The notes under the pieces are model-generated. The model was not told the DNA's origin, made no database searches, and saw nothing but the letters and a program-made list of their open reading frames with translations. The position numbers and the translations under genes are program-made. Shown in pieces: positions 47,656 to 56,303 of a DNA stretch of 64,000 bases. The stretch is from Pontiella sulfatireligans (GTDB lineage Bacteria; Verrucomicrobiota; Kiritimatiellia; Kiritimatiellales; Pontiellaceae): contig NZ_CAAHFH010000004.1 in NCBI RefSeq assembly GCF_900890705.1, positions 62,001 through 126,000 of the forward strand, written 5' to 3'. How positions within the stretch are numbered: position 1 is the first letter of the stretch; each line of letters begins with the position of its first letter.

Positions 47656-49182
47656 CTAAAAATAAAGATCGCGCTCGCCGTTTTGGATTCGTTTGCGCGC
47701 TTTTTTAAGTTCTACCACCTGAGCGGCGGTAAAGTCGGCCGGACGATCTTCTATTTCACCGAGTTCTTTGGAAATCAGCTCGTCCCCCATCTTTTTTGTT
47801 TCCGGACTGGCAAAATCATCCAGATATTCTTGAAGGGTTAGAATTGCATTCATTTTACAAAAGTGACCTTCTTTTCCCGTTTTGAGCAAGGTCATGATTT
47901 TATTACCAGTACGACCGCAACGATAGCCCGCCGTGCAGAATGAGATGATGTGCCCACGTTTTATACTTTCCTGTACAACCGTATCCAAACTCCTCATATC
48001 GTTCAGTACAAACTGCTGCCGTTCGCTTTCCTGGTGTCCGTCAGAAGTTGTTTTCTCATCCGGGAACGCATCCGCATACGCCCCGATTCCAAGGCGGGAA
48101 TCCGCGTCGCGCTGGGTGATCATATCAATAACGGAATCAAGCATTTCAGGCTTTTCACGGTTGGTTACGATAAAGCCCGCATAGGGAATGGCGACCCGCA
48201 AAACGGCAATCAGATATTTGAAGTCCTCATCGCTAACCCCATGCTTTACCCAGGAAAAATCAGTGCCTTCGGCCGGTTCAAGACGGGGAACCGAAACGGA
48301 GTGCGGTCCGATTCCATAGCGTTTTTCCAGATCGGCGGCATGAGCCACCAATCCCATGACTTCAAATTTCCAGTCCGCCAGACCGAACAGAACCCCGACG
48401 GCGACGTCATCGATTCCCGCATCCATGGAGCGATGTAGGGCATACAACCGCCACAGGTAATTTCCCTTGAGCGTTCCTTCGGGGTGGACTTCCCGATAGG
48501 TTTTTTTGTGATAGGTTTCTTGGAACACTTGATAGGTTCCGATACCTGCTTCTTGAAGAATTTTCAAATCCTCAATGGGCAATGGAGCGGCGTTGATATT
48601 GACGCGGCGAATTTGTCCGAATCCATTTTTTGTGGGGACTTTCACACTGTAAACGGCCTTCATGCTGTCCGCAATGTACTGAGCATCGGTTTCTGGATGT
48701 TCCCCGTACACCATGACCAATCGCTTGTGTCCAATTTTACCCGCCAATACTTCGGCTTCTTTTTTGATTTCGTCCATGGTCAGGACGCGGCGTTTCATCT
48801 CGTTGTTATCACTGCGAAATCCGCAATATTTACAGCGATTGACACATTTACTTCCGCAATAGAGCGGCGCAAATGTCACCAAGCGGTTGTCATAAACATG
48901 TTTTTTTATTTCACAAGCCGCGGTATAGACCTCTTTGCGTAATGCGGGATCCGTGACATTGACTAGCGCCGCCGCATCTTTTGACGACATCAAATTGATT
49001 TCATGTGCTTTTTTTAGAATGGCGCGAACGCGCTCGGGGGATACTTCCTGGTTAGCACCGATTTCCGCTTCTATCGCGTTGTCATCAATAAAATCTTTGC
49101 CGTGATCTAAGTAGCGGTCGATTTCGTCTTGTCGTACAAGATGATCCTTCCAGTTTTGAATTTTTTCTGGATCGTCGTTCAT
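47656..49182 (-). CDS. hydG: HydG-like radical SAM protein (FeFe-hydrogenase maturase family)
   Basis: 508 residues from MNDDPEKIQN, with AGGAG seven bases upstream. The longer frame start is unsupported. The radical SAM cluster motif CX3CX2C is at Cys113, Cys117 and Cys120 (KCVNRCKYCGF). HydG-type features include YGEHPETDAQYI, RRVNINAAPLP, YQVFQETYHKKTY and a C-terminal region FCTAGYRCGRTG. HydG cleaves tyrosine to supply CO and cyanide for the H-cluster. The usual C-terminal CX2CX22C is here CX5CX19C (Cys416, Cys422, Cys442). No hydE, hydF or hydrogenase gene is in the window, so they would have to be elsewhere. Confidence 0.85.
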   Translation of the reverse strand: MNDDPEKIQNWKDHLVRQDEIDRYLDHGKDFIDDNAIEAEIGANQEVSPERVRAILKKAHEINLMSSKDAAALVNVTDPALRKEVYTAACEIKKHVYDNRLVTFAPLYCGSKCVNRCKYCGFRSDNNEMKRRVLTMDEIKKEAEVLAGKIGHKRLVMVYGEHPETDAQYIADSMKAVYSVKVPTKNGFGQIRRVNINAAPLPIEDLKILQEAGIGTYQVFQETYHKKTYREVHPEGTLKGNYLWRLYALHRSMDAGIDDVAVGVLFGLADWKFEVMGLVAHAADLEKRYGIGPHSVSVPRLEPAEGTDFSWVKHGVSDEDFKYLIAVLRVAIPYAGFIVTNREKPEMLDSVIDMITQRDADSRLGIGAYADAFPDEKTTSDGHQESERQQFVLNDMRSLDTVVQESIKRGHIISFCTAGYRCGRTGNKIMTLLKTGKEGHFCKMNAILTLQEYLDDFASPETKKMGDELISKELGEIEDRPADFTAAQVVELKKARKRIQNGERDLYF

Positions 49183-49396
49183 TGTTTCTCCTTTCGGTTT
49201 TTCCAACACAAAATCCAGCAGGTTGATCCTGTAAGATTTTGTAATCCGCCGGACAAGAGAAAAAGAAATACCTGCACCAAAAGAATGAGAGTACACACGA
49301 GTAGTTTTCTTTCCCTTGATTTCAGAACTAGAAGAAATAGTGATCTTCTTCCATCTCCTCATCTCAGGCGGCCATCAAATTCAGTAGAACATACCC

Positions 49397-49993
49397 CTAA
49401 TAAAAAGGGTTAGACATTAAAAAAAGCCAAAACCGGAAGGATCGACCGATGTTTTTCTTGAATAGGCAACGTGCAGGGACATGCCCCCCGGGCCATGAGG
49501 CTTGCCGGTCAACAAAAAGCCATGGAGGGCGCTTCGACGAACGCAGATAACCTAAATAACTGGTTCATTTATAATCGGTCAACTTACCGTTCTCTAAATC
49601 AAAGCAGCGTGCACGAGCGGGGTTTAAATGGATATAAGTTGCCACCGCTGAAAAATAGTCTCCGTCAGAATCCACCAGCAAAGCATTGTACCTTCCTTGG
49701 AAAAGATGGCCCCAAACCTTATGCAGAGAATTAAACCGCTGCGTATAGGTTCCCTGGAACCATCGCATTCCATCCACGAGATTGGCTTCAGGCGTTTCCA
49801 TCAGCAAATGATAATGATTCCCCATCAGAGCAAACGCATGGACTTTCCAGCCACACCGGTCACAGGCCTCTTCAAGCGTATCAAGAAATATCTCGCAATC
49901 CTTATCGGTCTTGAAAATTGTTTCCTGACGATTCCCGCGACACATCACATGGTATACCGCGCCCTCAAATTCAACTCTGGGTTTACGTGCCAT
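49397..49993 (-). pseudogene. REP-associated tyrosine transposase (RAYT), broken by an in-frame TGA
   Basis: The reading frame MARKPRVEFEGAVYHVMCRG has the Y1-transposase motifs NRQETIFKTD, the metal site GNHYHLLMETP, FQGTYTQRFN, HLFQGRYNALLV and YIHLNPARA. It stops at TGA (49565-49567) exactly where a Trp codon (TGG) is expected after GKLTDYK. The same frame continues TSYLGYLRSSKRPPWLFVDR to a TAG at 49397-49399, and this is recognisable RAYT sequence. RAYTs move REP palindromes, which are abundant here. A point mutation is the simplest explanation, and the copy is probably inactive. Confidence 0.8.
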
Positions 49994-50077
49994 ACGAAGC
50001 AAAAAGCATATCCATTATGCAAGAAAAGGAAAATGTTAATATTCAAGGACTGGCACCATTTCTGCGACGTCAGCAAT

Positions 50078-50728
50078 GAAACGTTATGGGAGAAGCGAAC
50101 TCGCGGAAAGAAACATAAGTCGCTGCACCGCCGGGCCAAACGCGGTACGTCTGTGGGTCGGAGCATCGACGAGCGACCGGCGGAGGTCGCAGATCGGCAA
50201 CAGTCCGGGCACGGGGAGATCGACCTGGTGGTCGGCGGAAAAGGAACAGGAAGCGCCGCCCTGCTCACGCTCGTTGAGCGTAAGAGCCGGAAGCTGATCA
50301 TCCGCAAGATCAAGGACAAGACCCAGGCTGCGGTGAGTCGGGCCATCAACGGCATAGAACGCTCCATGGGCAAAGAGGCGTTCAAGGTCGTGTTCAAGTC
50401 CATTACGGCAGACAACGGCAGCGAGTTCCTTGATTACGAGGCATTGGAGGCATCTGTATTCGGCCGTTCGACCCGAACCCATCTCTATTATGCGCATCCC
50501 TATTCGTCCTGGGAGCGGGGCAGCAACGAGAATACCAACCGGATGATTCGCCGATTCATCCCCAAGGGAAGCGATATAACCAAATGCACCCGCACCGCCA
50601 TTCGGGAAATCGAGAACTGGATCAACCGCTATCCACGCAAGATACTGAATTTTAAAACGCAGAAAAGTTGCTCATTCAGGAGATCGCTGCATGAGACGCA
50701 CCTGGCTCAGAAAAGTTGGGCATTTTAA
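50078..50728 (+). pseudogene. IS30-family transposase remnant
   Basis: The frame from ETLWEKRTRGKK onward shows the IS30 catalytic core: RSIDERPAEVADRQ, first Asp in GEIDLVVGG, TLVERKSRKLI, second Asp in TADNGSEF, Glu in SWERGSNENTNRMIRRF, and NRYPRKILNFKT. The N-terminal DNA-binding third is missing, and the upstream frame is the antisense of the RAYT gene. The C-terminus ends in unrelated residues. A copy of CAGAAAAGTTG occurs at 50660-50670 and again at 50708-50718, possibly a remnant end. It is not functional. Confidence 0.85.
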
Positions 50729-51005
50729 TTTACAGTCTACCCGGTCAGTTTAAGTGTGGCGCCATGACGGCATCGTAGCGGGTTCCGAAGATAAGAGTGA
50801 GGGTTGAAAAAATGACGATCAGCGTTGAGCATTCTGATGTTATTCATGGGATGGTTACCCCATACCTTACCACCCTTTCGGCACAACTGTTTTGATGAGC
50901 ATGGGGATTAAAACCACATACCGAATCGGGTTAAAACCTTTTTAAATAAAACGTAAAGAGACATAACGCAGGCAAAAAGCTGCGATGAAACAATAAGGAA
51001 CACCT
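50729..51005. other. Intergenic region upstream of the plus-strand sulfatase operon
   Basis: A 277-base non-coding region with a TGGG-N7-CCCCA hairpin near 50,848-50,863. A promoter should lie here, but no clear -35/-10 pair was found. AAGGA precedes the sulfatase ATG. Confidence 0.4.
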
Positions 51006-52550
51006 ATGAAGACATTAAATAAAACCATTATGAGTATCCTGTTTGGCCTGCTCCTCTCAACGAGCTTTGCTGCGCAGAATAAACCCAACATTGTAATGCT
51101 GTATATCGATGACTGGGCCTGGAACGGATCGCCCATCCCCATGAACGATTCCATGGAAAATTCCTTTATGCCTATCCTGGAAATGCCAAACCTGGATAAA
51201 TTGGCCGGCCAGGGAATGAAGTTCACCCATGCCTACGGAGCGCATCAGTGTGCACCTGCGCGAGCCAGCTTACAGACCGGCCAATCCGGTGCCCGCACCG
51301 GATTCACCCTCGTCTCAGGGAAACCCAATGGGAAGTATTATGACACGCGACCAATGTATCAAAACCTGCCCCTGATCCCCAACGTCTCCGACGCGTCACT
51401 TGACGCGGATGCCATTACGATCCCTGAGGTTCTAAAACCGTTGGGCTATACCAGTGCCCACCTAGGAAAATGGCACCAGTACTCAGATCCCGGGGCGGAA
51501 GGCTATGTCTTGCATGACGGGGACACCAATAATGATCCAGGAAACACGGTGGGTAAGGTGCAACGATTGCCGGAAGATCTAACCGATCCAAAACTCATGT
51601 TCAGCACCACCGAGAAGGCAATCGGATTCATGGAAGATCAGGTGGGCGCAGGCAACCCGTTCTATTTGCAGGTCTCTTACTACGCCATGCATGAAGGCCG
51701 TGAATGTCTCGCAGAAACCCGCAAGAAATATGCGCGCCATCCGCTGGTTCAGGCGTACTACAAAAAGGTAGGCCAACCAGCCGACAACATTAATCGCAAA
51801 AAAGACCCCGCGGTCTGGCTGGGTATGGGAGAAAATCTGGATGGCCGGATCGGTGCGGTGCTCGACGAGATTAAAAAGCTCGGAATCGAAAAAAACACCT
51901 ATGTCATTGTCGTCTCCGACAATGGCTACCGGCACGAGGCGCTGGAACTCACTCCCGGCAAAAAACAGCCCTTGCACGGACACAAATGGTGGGTCTGGCA
52001 GGGCGGCATCCGTGTGCCGATGATTGTTAAGGGGCCGGGCATCAAGGGCGGTTCTGTTTTCGAGGGCAACGTTATCAACTACGACTTCATGCCGACCTTC
52101 TACGATTGGGCCGGCGGAGACCCAAAAGATCTGAAAGACATTGACGGGGTCAGCCTTGCGGGCTTTATGGCCGGCAAAAAACCGGATGAGACCTTCCTGA
52201 ACCGCAACCTTTATTTTCACGTCCCTCACTACCGCGAAGAGGTGCCGCATTCGGCCATTGTCTCCGGTTCGTACAAGGTAATGCATTTTTACGAGCGCCC
52301 GGATATCCCGATGTTGTTTGACCTTTCCAAAGATCCCGGCGAAGTGAACAACGTGGCCAAACAGTATCCTGAAACGCACAAACGTCTCTTCGGTGAAATG
52401 ATGACCTATCTTCAGGATGTGGATGCTCGGTTTCCGAAGGCAAACCCGGATTACGATCCCGAGGTGTACAAGAAACTCAAGAACTACAATAAATACATCA
52501 AGTGGGGCCCATTCGAAGGCAAACGCCCGCTGGAAGAAGACGAGCTTTAA
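51006..52550 (+). CDS. Sulfatase, S1 family, exported
   Basis: 514 residues with signal peptide MKTLNKTIMSILFGLLLSTSFAA. Metal site NIVMLYIDDWAWNG, formylglycine motif Cys82-A-P-A-R-ASLQTGQ, LGKWHQYSD, VVSDNGYRHEAL and a C-terminal PMLFDLSKDPGEVNN. It opens a three-gene plus-strand group with a nucleoside-hydrolase-like protein and a beta-helix protein. Divergence from the agar-locus sulfatases suggests a different glycan. Position specificity is unknown. Confidence 0.9.
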   Translation: MKTLNKTIMSILFGLLLSTSFAAQNKPNIVMLYIDDWAWNGSPIPMNDSMENSFMPILEMPNLDKLAGQGMKFTHAYGAHQCAPARASLQTGQSGARTGFTLVSGKPNGKYYDTRPMYQNLPLIPNVSDASLDADAITIPEVLKPLGYTSAHLGKWHQYSDPGAEGYVLHDGDTNNDPGNTVGKVQRLPEDLTDPKLMFSTTEKAIGFMEDQVGAGNPFYLQVSYYAMHEGRECLAETRKKYARHPLVQAYYKKVGQPADNINRKKDPAVWLGMGENLDGRIGAVLDEIKKLGIEKNTYVIVVSDNGYRHEALELTPGKKQPLHGHKWWVWQGGIRVPMIVKGPGIKGGSVFEGNVINYDFMPTFYDWAGGDPKDLKDIDGVSLAGFMAGKKPDETFLNRNLYFHVPHYREEVPHSAIVSGSYKVMHFYERPDIPMLFDLSKDPGEVNNVAKQYPETHKRLFGEMMTYLQDVDARFPKANPDYDPEVYKKLKNYNKYIKWGPFEGKRPLEEDEL

Positions 52551-52578
52551 ACCCTACCCTATTCAGGGCAGTCACATA

Positions 52579-52646
52579 CCTCGCTGAGACGCGGAGTACA
52601 CAGAGCAAAAGAAGACCTTCTCCGCGACCTCAGCGCCTTTGCGAGG
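52579..52646. repeat. Palindromic repeat, CCTCGCTGAGACGCGGAG type
   Basis: Left part CCTCGCTGAGACGCGGAG (52579-52596). The right part begins CTCCGCGACCTCAGCGCC and ends GCGAGG (52620-52646), an imperfect inverted copy. It lies between the sulfatase and the next gene. Confidence 0.7.
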
Positions 52647-52688
52647 AATCAATTCGGAATACACGCTCATATCAAAAGGAAATACGTA

Positions 52689-53516
52689 ATGAATAACAGA
52701 TGGAATGTAATACTCACGCTGTTGCTCATCGGCTCTGTAGTCCCTTTCGTAGACGCCGCTGAAAAACTTCCAATCCCTGGAAAAAATGACCGGATTGGAT
52801 GGAGCGCAGACGGCAATATGAATGACCCCGATGATTGGGGCGCCACCGCTATGGCGTTGGCGGTCTTCGCGAAAGCGGGATGGCAGGACAGACTGGTGCA
52901 TATCGACTACAACAACTGGCTGCACGGCAACAAGGACTATAAAGCCGCAGAAGAAACCATCAGCATGGTGGAAGGCTGTAAACAATTCGGTTTCACCCAA
53001 ACCAAACTTTTTGATAATCAGACCGAGTTGCAGGCGGCCATTGATAATGCGGCGGCAGAAATTAATAAAAGCAGCGAGAACAGCAAATTCTGGTATGTAC
53101 AGGCGGGTCCCTTTGAAGTGGCGTATCAGGCGTTACTCAAGGCCGATCCTGCTAAGCGGAAATACTGCATTCTCGTCTCCCATTCCGAAATGAATGAACG
53201 CGCCAACAAATGGCCGGATCAGCATGGCAAAGAAGATTGTATGGCTCTGGGAGCCGACTACTACTTCACCACCGGTCAGGGCAAAGATAAATTCGGCAGC
53301 GGCAAGTTTATGGAATGGCATCTCGTGGACTGGCTGAAAGATTCCCCCTGCCCCGAATACCGCTGGGTTCACTCCCGCATGAAAAAAACGGCCGAGCATA
53401 AACACGGTGTATTGGATGCCTCCGACGGCGGCATGGCCTATGTCATGGTCACGGGCGACACGGAAGGCAACTTCAGCCCGAAACTAGCAGCGTTCCTGGG
53501 CACGGACTGGAAATGA
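52689..53516 (+). CDS. Secreted nucleoside-hydrolase-like protein (DUF1593-type), uncertain
   Basis: 275 residues with signal peptide MNNRWNVILTLLLIGSVVPFVDA. The motif ADGNMNDPDDWGATAMALAV near residue 40 resembles the calcium-binding Asp cluster of inosine-uridine nucleoside hydrolases and of the related DUF1593 glycan-associated proteins. The rest gives no firm match, so function is open. A role on a glycoside is suggested by its place between a sulfatase and a beta-helix protein. Its stop overlaps the next start as ATGA, so translation is coupled. A TTCCAATCCCTGGAA palindrome encodes residues just after the signal peptide (KLPIPGK). Confidence 0.55.
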   Translation: MNNRWNVILTLLLIGSVVPFVDAAEKLPIPGKNDRIGWSADGNMNDPDDWGATAMALAVFAKAGWQDRLVHIDYNNWLHGNKDYKAAEETISMVEGCKQFGFTQTKLFDNQTELQAAIDNAAAEINKSSENSKFWYVQAGPFEVAYQALLKADPAKRKYCILVSHSEMNERANKWPDQHGKEDCMALGADYYFTTGQGKDKFGSGKFMEWHLVDWLKDSPCPEYRWVHSRMKKTAEHKHGVLDASDGGMAYVMVTGDTEGNFSPKLAAFLGTDWK

Positions 53517-56233
53517 GCCATCGTCCTCTCATTTCGCTTTTTACTCTTTTAATTGCGCCTGCCCTTTTCGCCGCCGAACTACAGACCATACCGATCACTC
53601 ATCCGCATGATTCAATTATTCATGGCTGGTATGCCGATGATCTGGCGGGCGAAAAACTGGACCGTACCGGAACGACCGACGTTTCCGCTGCGCTGAACAG
53701 CGCACTGAAGAAGCTATTTGATACGGGGGGCGGAACACTCTATTTGCCTGCAGGAAAATATCGCCTCGATCATCCGGTATTTATCCGCCCCGGAACGACA
53801 TTGCGGGGGGATTTTGTAACGCCCGGTTTTAATAAAGTAGATCCGACAAAAAATACCATCATCTGTGCCTATTACGGCCGGGAGATGGATGCGCTGGCGC
53901 CTCCCCTCTTCTTTCTGGATGGATCCAGCCTCATCGACGGTCTGGTAATTTGGTATCCGGAACAGAAGGTCGACCACATCGTTCCCTACGCGCCGACCAT
54001 TCGCCATCATAAAAAACTTTCGAAAACAGCGCTGAACGGATCCTCCAGAAATCTTTTTCTGGTGAATGCCTACACCGGGATTCAGCTGGGTAAGAAGAAA
54101 GGGGCAACCTGTATCCATCTGATGAAAAATATTTACGGCACGCCGCTTGGCGATGGCATTGAAGTCTGGAGGGATGCAGATATTCCGCGCATTCTGGACA
54201 TTGATTTCAACCCCGACTACTGGCCGGCAGCGGAACTGGATCACTCTCCGATAGACCGGGAAAAATTAAAAACCCATCTATTCGAAAAGGCCTCGGGTAT
54301 TACCTATCACCGTTGCGATGGCTCGGAACTGGCGAATATAACCATCCGGGGTTACAATAAAGGATTTCAACTGAACGATGGTCACCTGATCAACGATGAC
54401 ATATGGCTGGATAACGAAGGTCATTATATAAATTTCAGCATTACCGACTGCTATGACGCGGTCTGGATCTCGAATATTAAAAATCACGGAACCCAGTTCT
54501 ACAACTGCACGCTGGAAGGCAAGCGCAGTGCGGTATTTGTAGAAAACCCGATGCATGGCAAAGAATGCGCCATGTTCATGGGCTGTGAGTTGCGAGGCGG
54601 CCAGGCCGCTGTGCTGCAGCATTGGGAAGCCGAAAAGAATGATCTGTTCTCTCTGATGTTCAGCGCCTGCACCTTTAAGAGCCCCATCGAGTGGACGGGA
54701 GGCAACCTCTCCATCGTAGACTGCGATTTTGATTTTGAAGGTCAGCATCTATTCATCGGAAAAGACACCGCGCATGCCGTCATCGCCGACAGCCGATTTA
54801 AAGGCCCCCGTACTATTGATAATCAAGCGGGCGACAAGGTGAAAATCAGCGCCTCACGCGATCCCTACATTAAGCCTCCGAAATATACCTACGATGTAAA
54901 TAAAATATCGACCTACAAACCGCCCAGCATAGAGTCCGTGATCCTGCACCCCGAAAAAGGAACGTCCGATGATACCGCCAGAATTCAGTTTGCCATAGAC
55001 GGCCTGAGCAAAAGCGGTGGCGGATATATCGTACTGTCTCCCGGATTCTATGCCCTTAAAAGTTCATTAGTCGTCCGCAGAAATGTGGAGCTACGCGGTC
55101 CTGTACAAGCCTGGCAGCACTCCACCTTCCACTCTTACTACGCAGAAAAAGGCACCCCCAAAGGGGCCCTGTTCTTCGTTGAACACGGACATAATGAAGT
55201 CGATACAGCAACCATTACACTGGAGGAAAATGCTGGATTGGACGGACTCTTTTTCCATTATCCAGAGCAGGAATTCGATTCTCAAACCAAAGAGGTAACC
55301 GAAGAATACGGTTGGCTCATCCGAATGCAGGGCGATCGTTCATACGTTAAACATGTTACGGCCTCCAACCCCTGGCGGTTTATCGATCTTTATTCCCATG
55401 ATGCAAAAGATACCTATATCGGGTATTGCAACGGCGCCCCGCTGGATCAGGGAATTTTTGTTGGTGAAGCGGAAAACTGCATGATCGATAATGTACACTT
55501 CAACAGCTGGTATTGGAACCAGACCTATTTCCCGAACAAAATCGTACGTACGGTCGAACAGAAGGGATACAAGAAGGAACTGGATAACTGGATGAAGGCC
55601 AACACCAAAGCCTTTATCTTTGCGGGGTCACGTAATGTGGATGTCTACGGCACCTTCATCTTCTGCTCCAATCAGGGCTTCAAACTGCTGCCCGGAAAAA
55701 CATCGGGAAAAGGCCCTAGCGGAATCATCATCAACAGCGGGTGCGACTGGTCTAAGTTCGGCCTCTACATGCATGCCAATGACGGCCTGGTTTTTGCCAA
55801 TATGCACTTTATCGACGTGGGCGAAAACGATCCCGATCTTAACATCAGTTCCATCTATGTGGCGCCAGCGTGCGCCGATCCGATCAGCCTCTATAATCTC
55901 AGCACCTGGGGGACCAGTCACCGGGCGCTGGCACTGGACGGAACCGCCACGTCTCAAGTGAACATTTATAATTTTTCCAACCAGCTCTACTATCCTCAGA
56001 CCAACAACATCAACGGAGGTCATGTTCGAATCATAAATTCCATTCGTAATATCTCCGAACCCACCACACTCGACATGGGGCCGGATGCATCGTTTATGAT
56101 GCGCGCGAACATCGCGCCCGCCGGATTAATCGTCACCCCCTCCCGCATCAAAAAGGATCTGGAGGATACAAGCGCCGACTTTCTCAACACCTCTTCCCGT
56201 CGAGGTGTGAGCCGGTCCTATTCTTTCCCATAA
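53513..56233 (+). CDS. Secreted double right-handed beta-helix protein (pectate-lyase-3/GH55-like)
   Basis: 906 residues with signal peptide MSHRPLISLFTLLIAPALFAAE. Two beta-helix halves each begin with the pectate-lyase-3 entry motif: TDVSAALNSALKKLFDTGGG then TLYLPAGKYRL (about 45-85), and DDTARIQFAIDGLSKSGGG then YIVLSPGFYAL (about 485-520). This two-helix layout is that of GH55 and of several phage and algal polysaccharidases. No catalytic residue can be assigned. It probably cleaves or binds an extracellular polysaccharide desulfated by the first gene of the group. The ATGA overlap with the preceding gene shows one operon. Confidence 0.75.
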   Translation: MSHRPLISLFTLLIAPALFAAELQTIPITHPHDSIIHGWYADDLAGEKLDRTGTTDVSAALNSALKKLFDTGGGTLYLPAGKYRLDHPVFIRPGTTLRGDFVTPGFNKVDPTKNTIICAYYGREMDALAPPLFFLDGSSLIDGLVIWYPEQKVDHIVPYAPTIRHHKKLSKTALNGSSRNLFLVNAYTGIQLGKKKGATCIHLMKNIYGTPLGDGIEVWRDADIPRILDIDFNPDYWPAAELDHSPIDREKLKTHLFEKASGITYHRCDGSELANITIRGYNKGFQLNDGHLINDDIWLDNEGHYINFSITDCYDAVWISNIKNHGTQFYNCTLEGKRSAVFVENPMHGKECAMFMGCELRGGQAAVLQHWEAEKNDLFSLMFSACTFKSPIEWTGGNLSIVDCDFDFEGQHLFIGKDTAHAVIADSRFKGPRTIDNQAGDKVKISASRDPYIKPPKYTYDVNKISTYKPPSIESVILHPEKGTSDDTARIQFAIDGLSKSGGGYIVLSPGFYALKSSLVVRRNVELRGPVQAWQHSTFHSYYAEKGTPKGALFFVEHGHNEVDTATITLEENAGLDGLFFHYPEQEFDSQTKEVTEEYGWLIRMQGDRSYVKHVTASNPWRFIDLYSHDAKDTYIGYCNGAPLDQGIFVGEAENCMIDNVHFNSWYWNQTYFPNKIVRTVEQKGYKKELDNWMKANTKAFIFAGSRNVDVYGTFIFCSNQGFKLLPGKTSGKGPSGIIINSGCDWSKFGLYMHANDGLVFANMHFIDVGENDPDLNISSIYVAPACADPISLYNLSTWGTSHRALALDGTATSQVNIYNFSNQLYYPQTNNINGGHVRIINSIRNISEPTTLDMGPDASFMMRANIAPAGLIVTPSRIKKDLEDTSADFLNTSSRRGVSRSYSFP

Positions 56234-56303
56234 AGCACCAGACCATTGGCCCGTTAACGCATCGAAAATGAGATGTTCAGCGCGATGCCGGTTTTACCAA
56301 TGT

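Noticed and set aside
49697..50077. Upstream part of the IS30 reading frame as a transposase N-terminus
   Set aside because: These codons are the antisense of the RAYT gene; IS30 similarity begins only at about 50,078.
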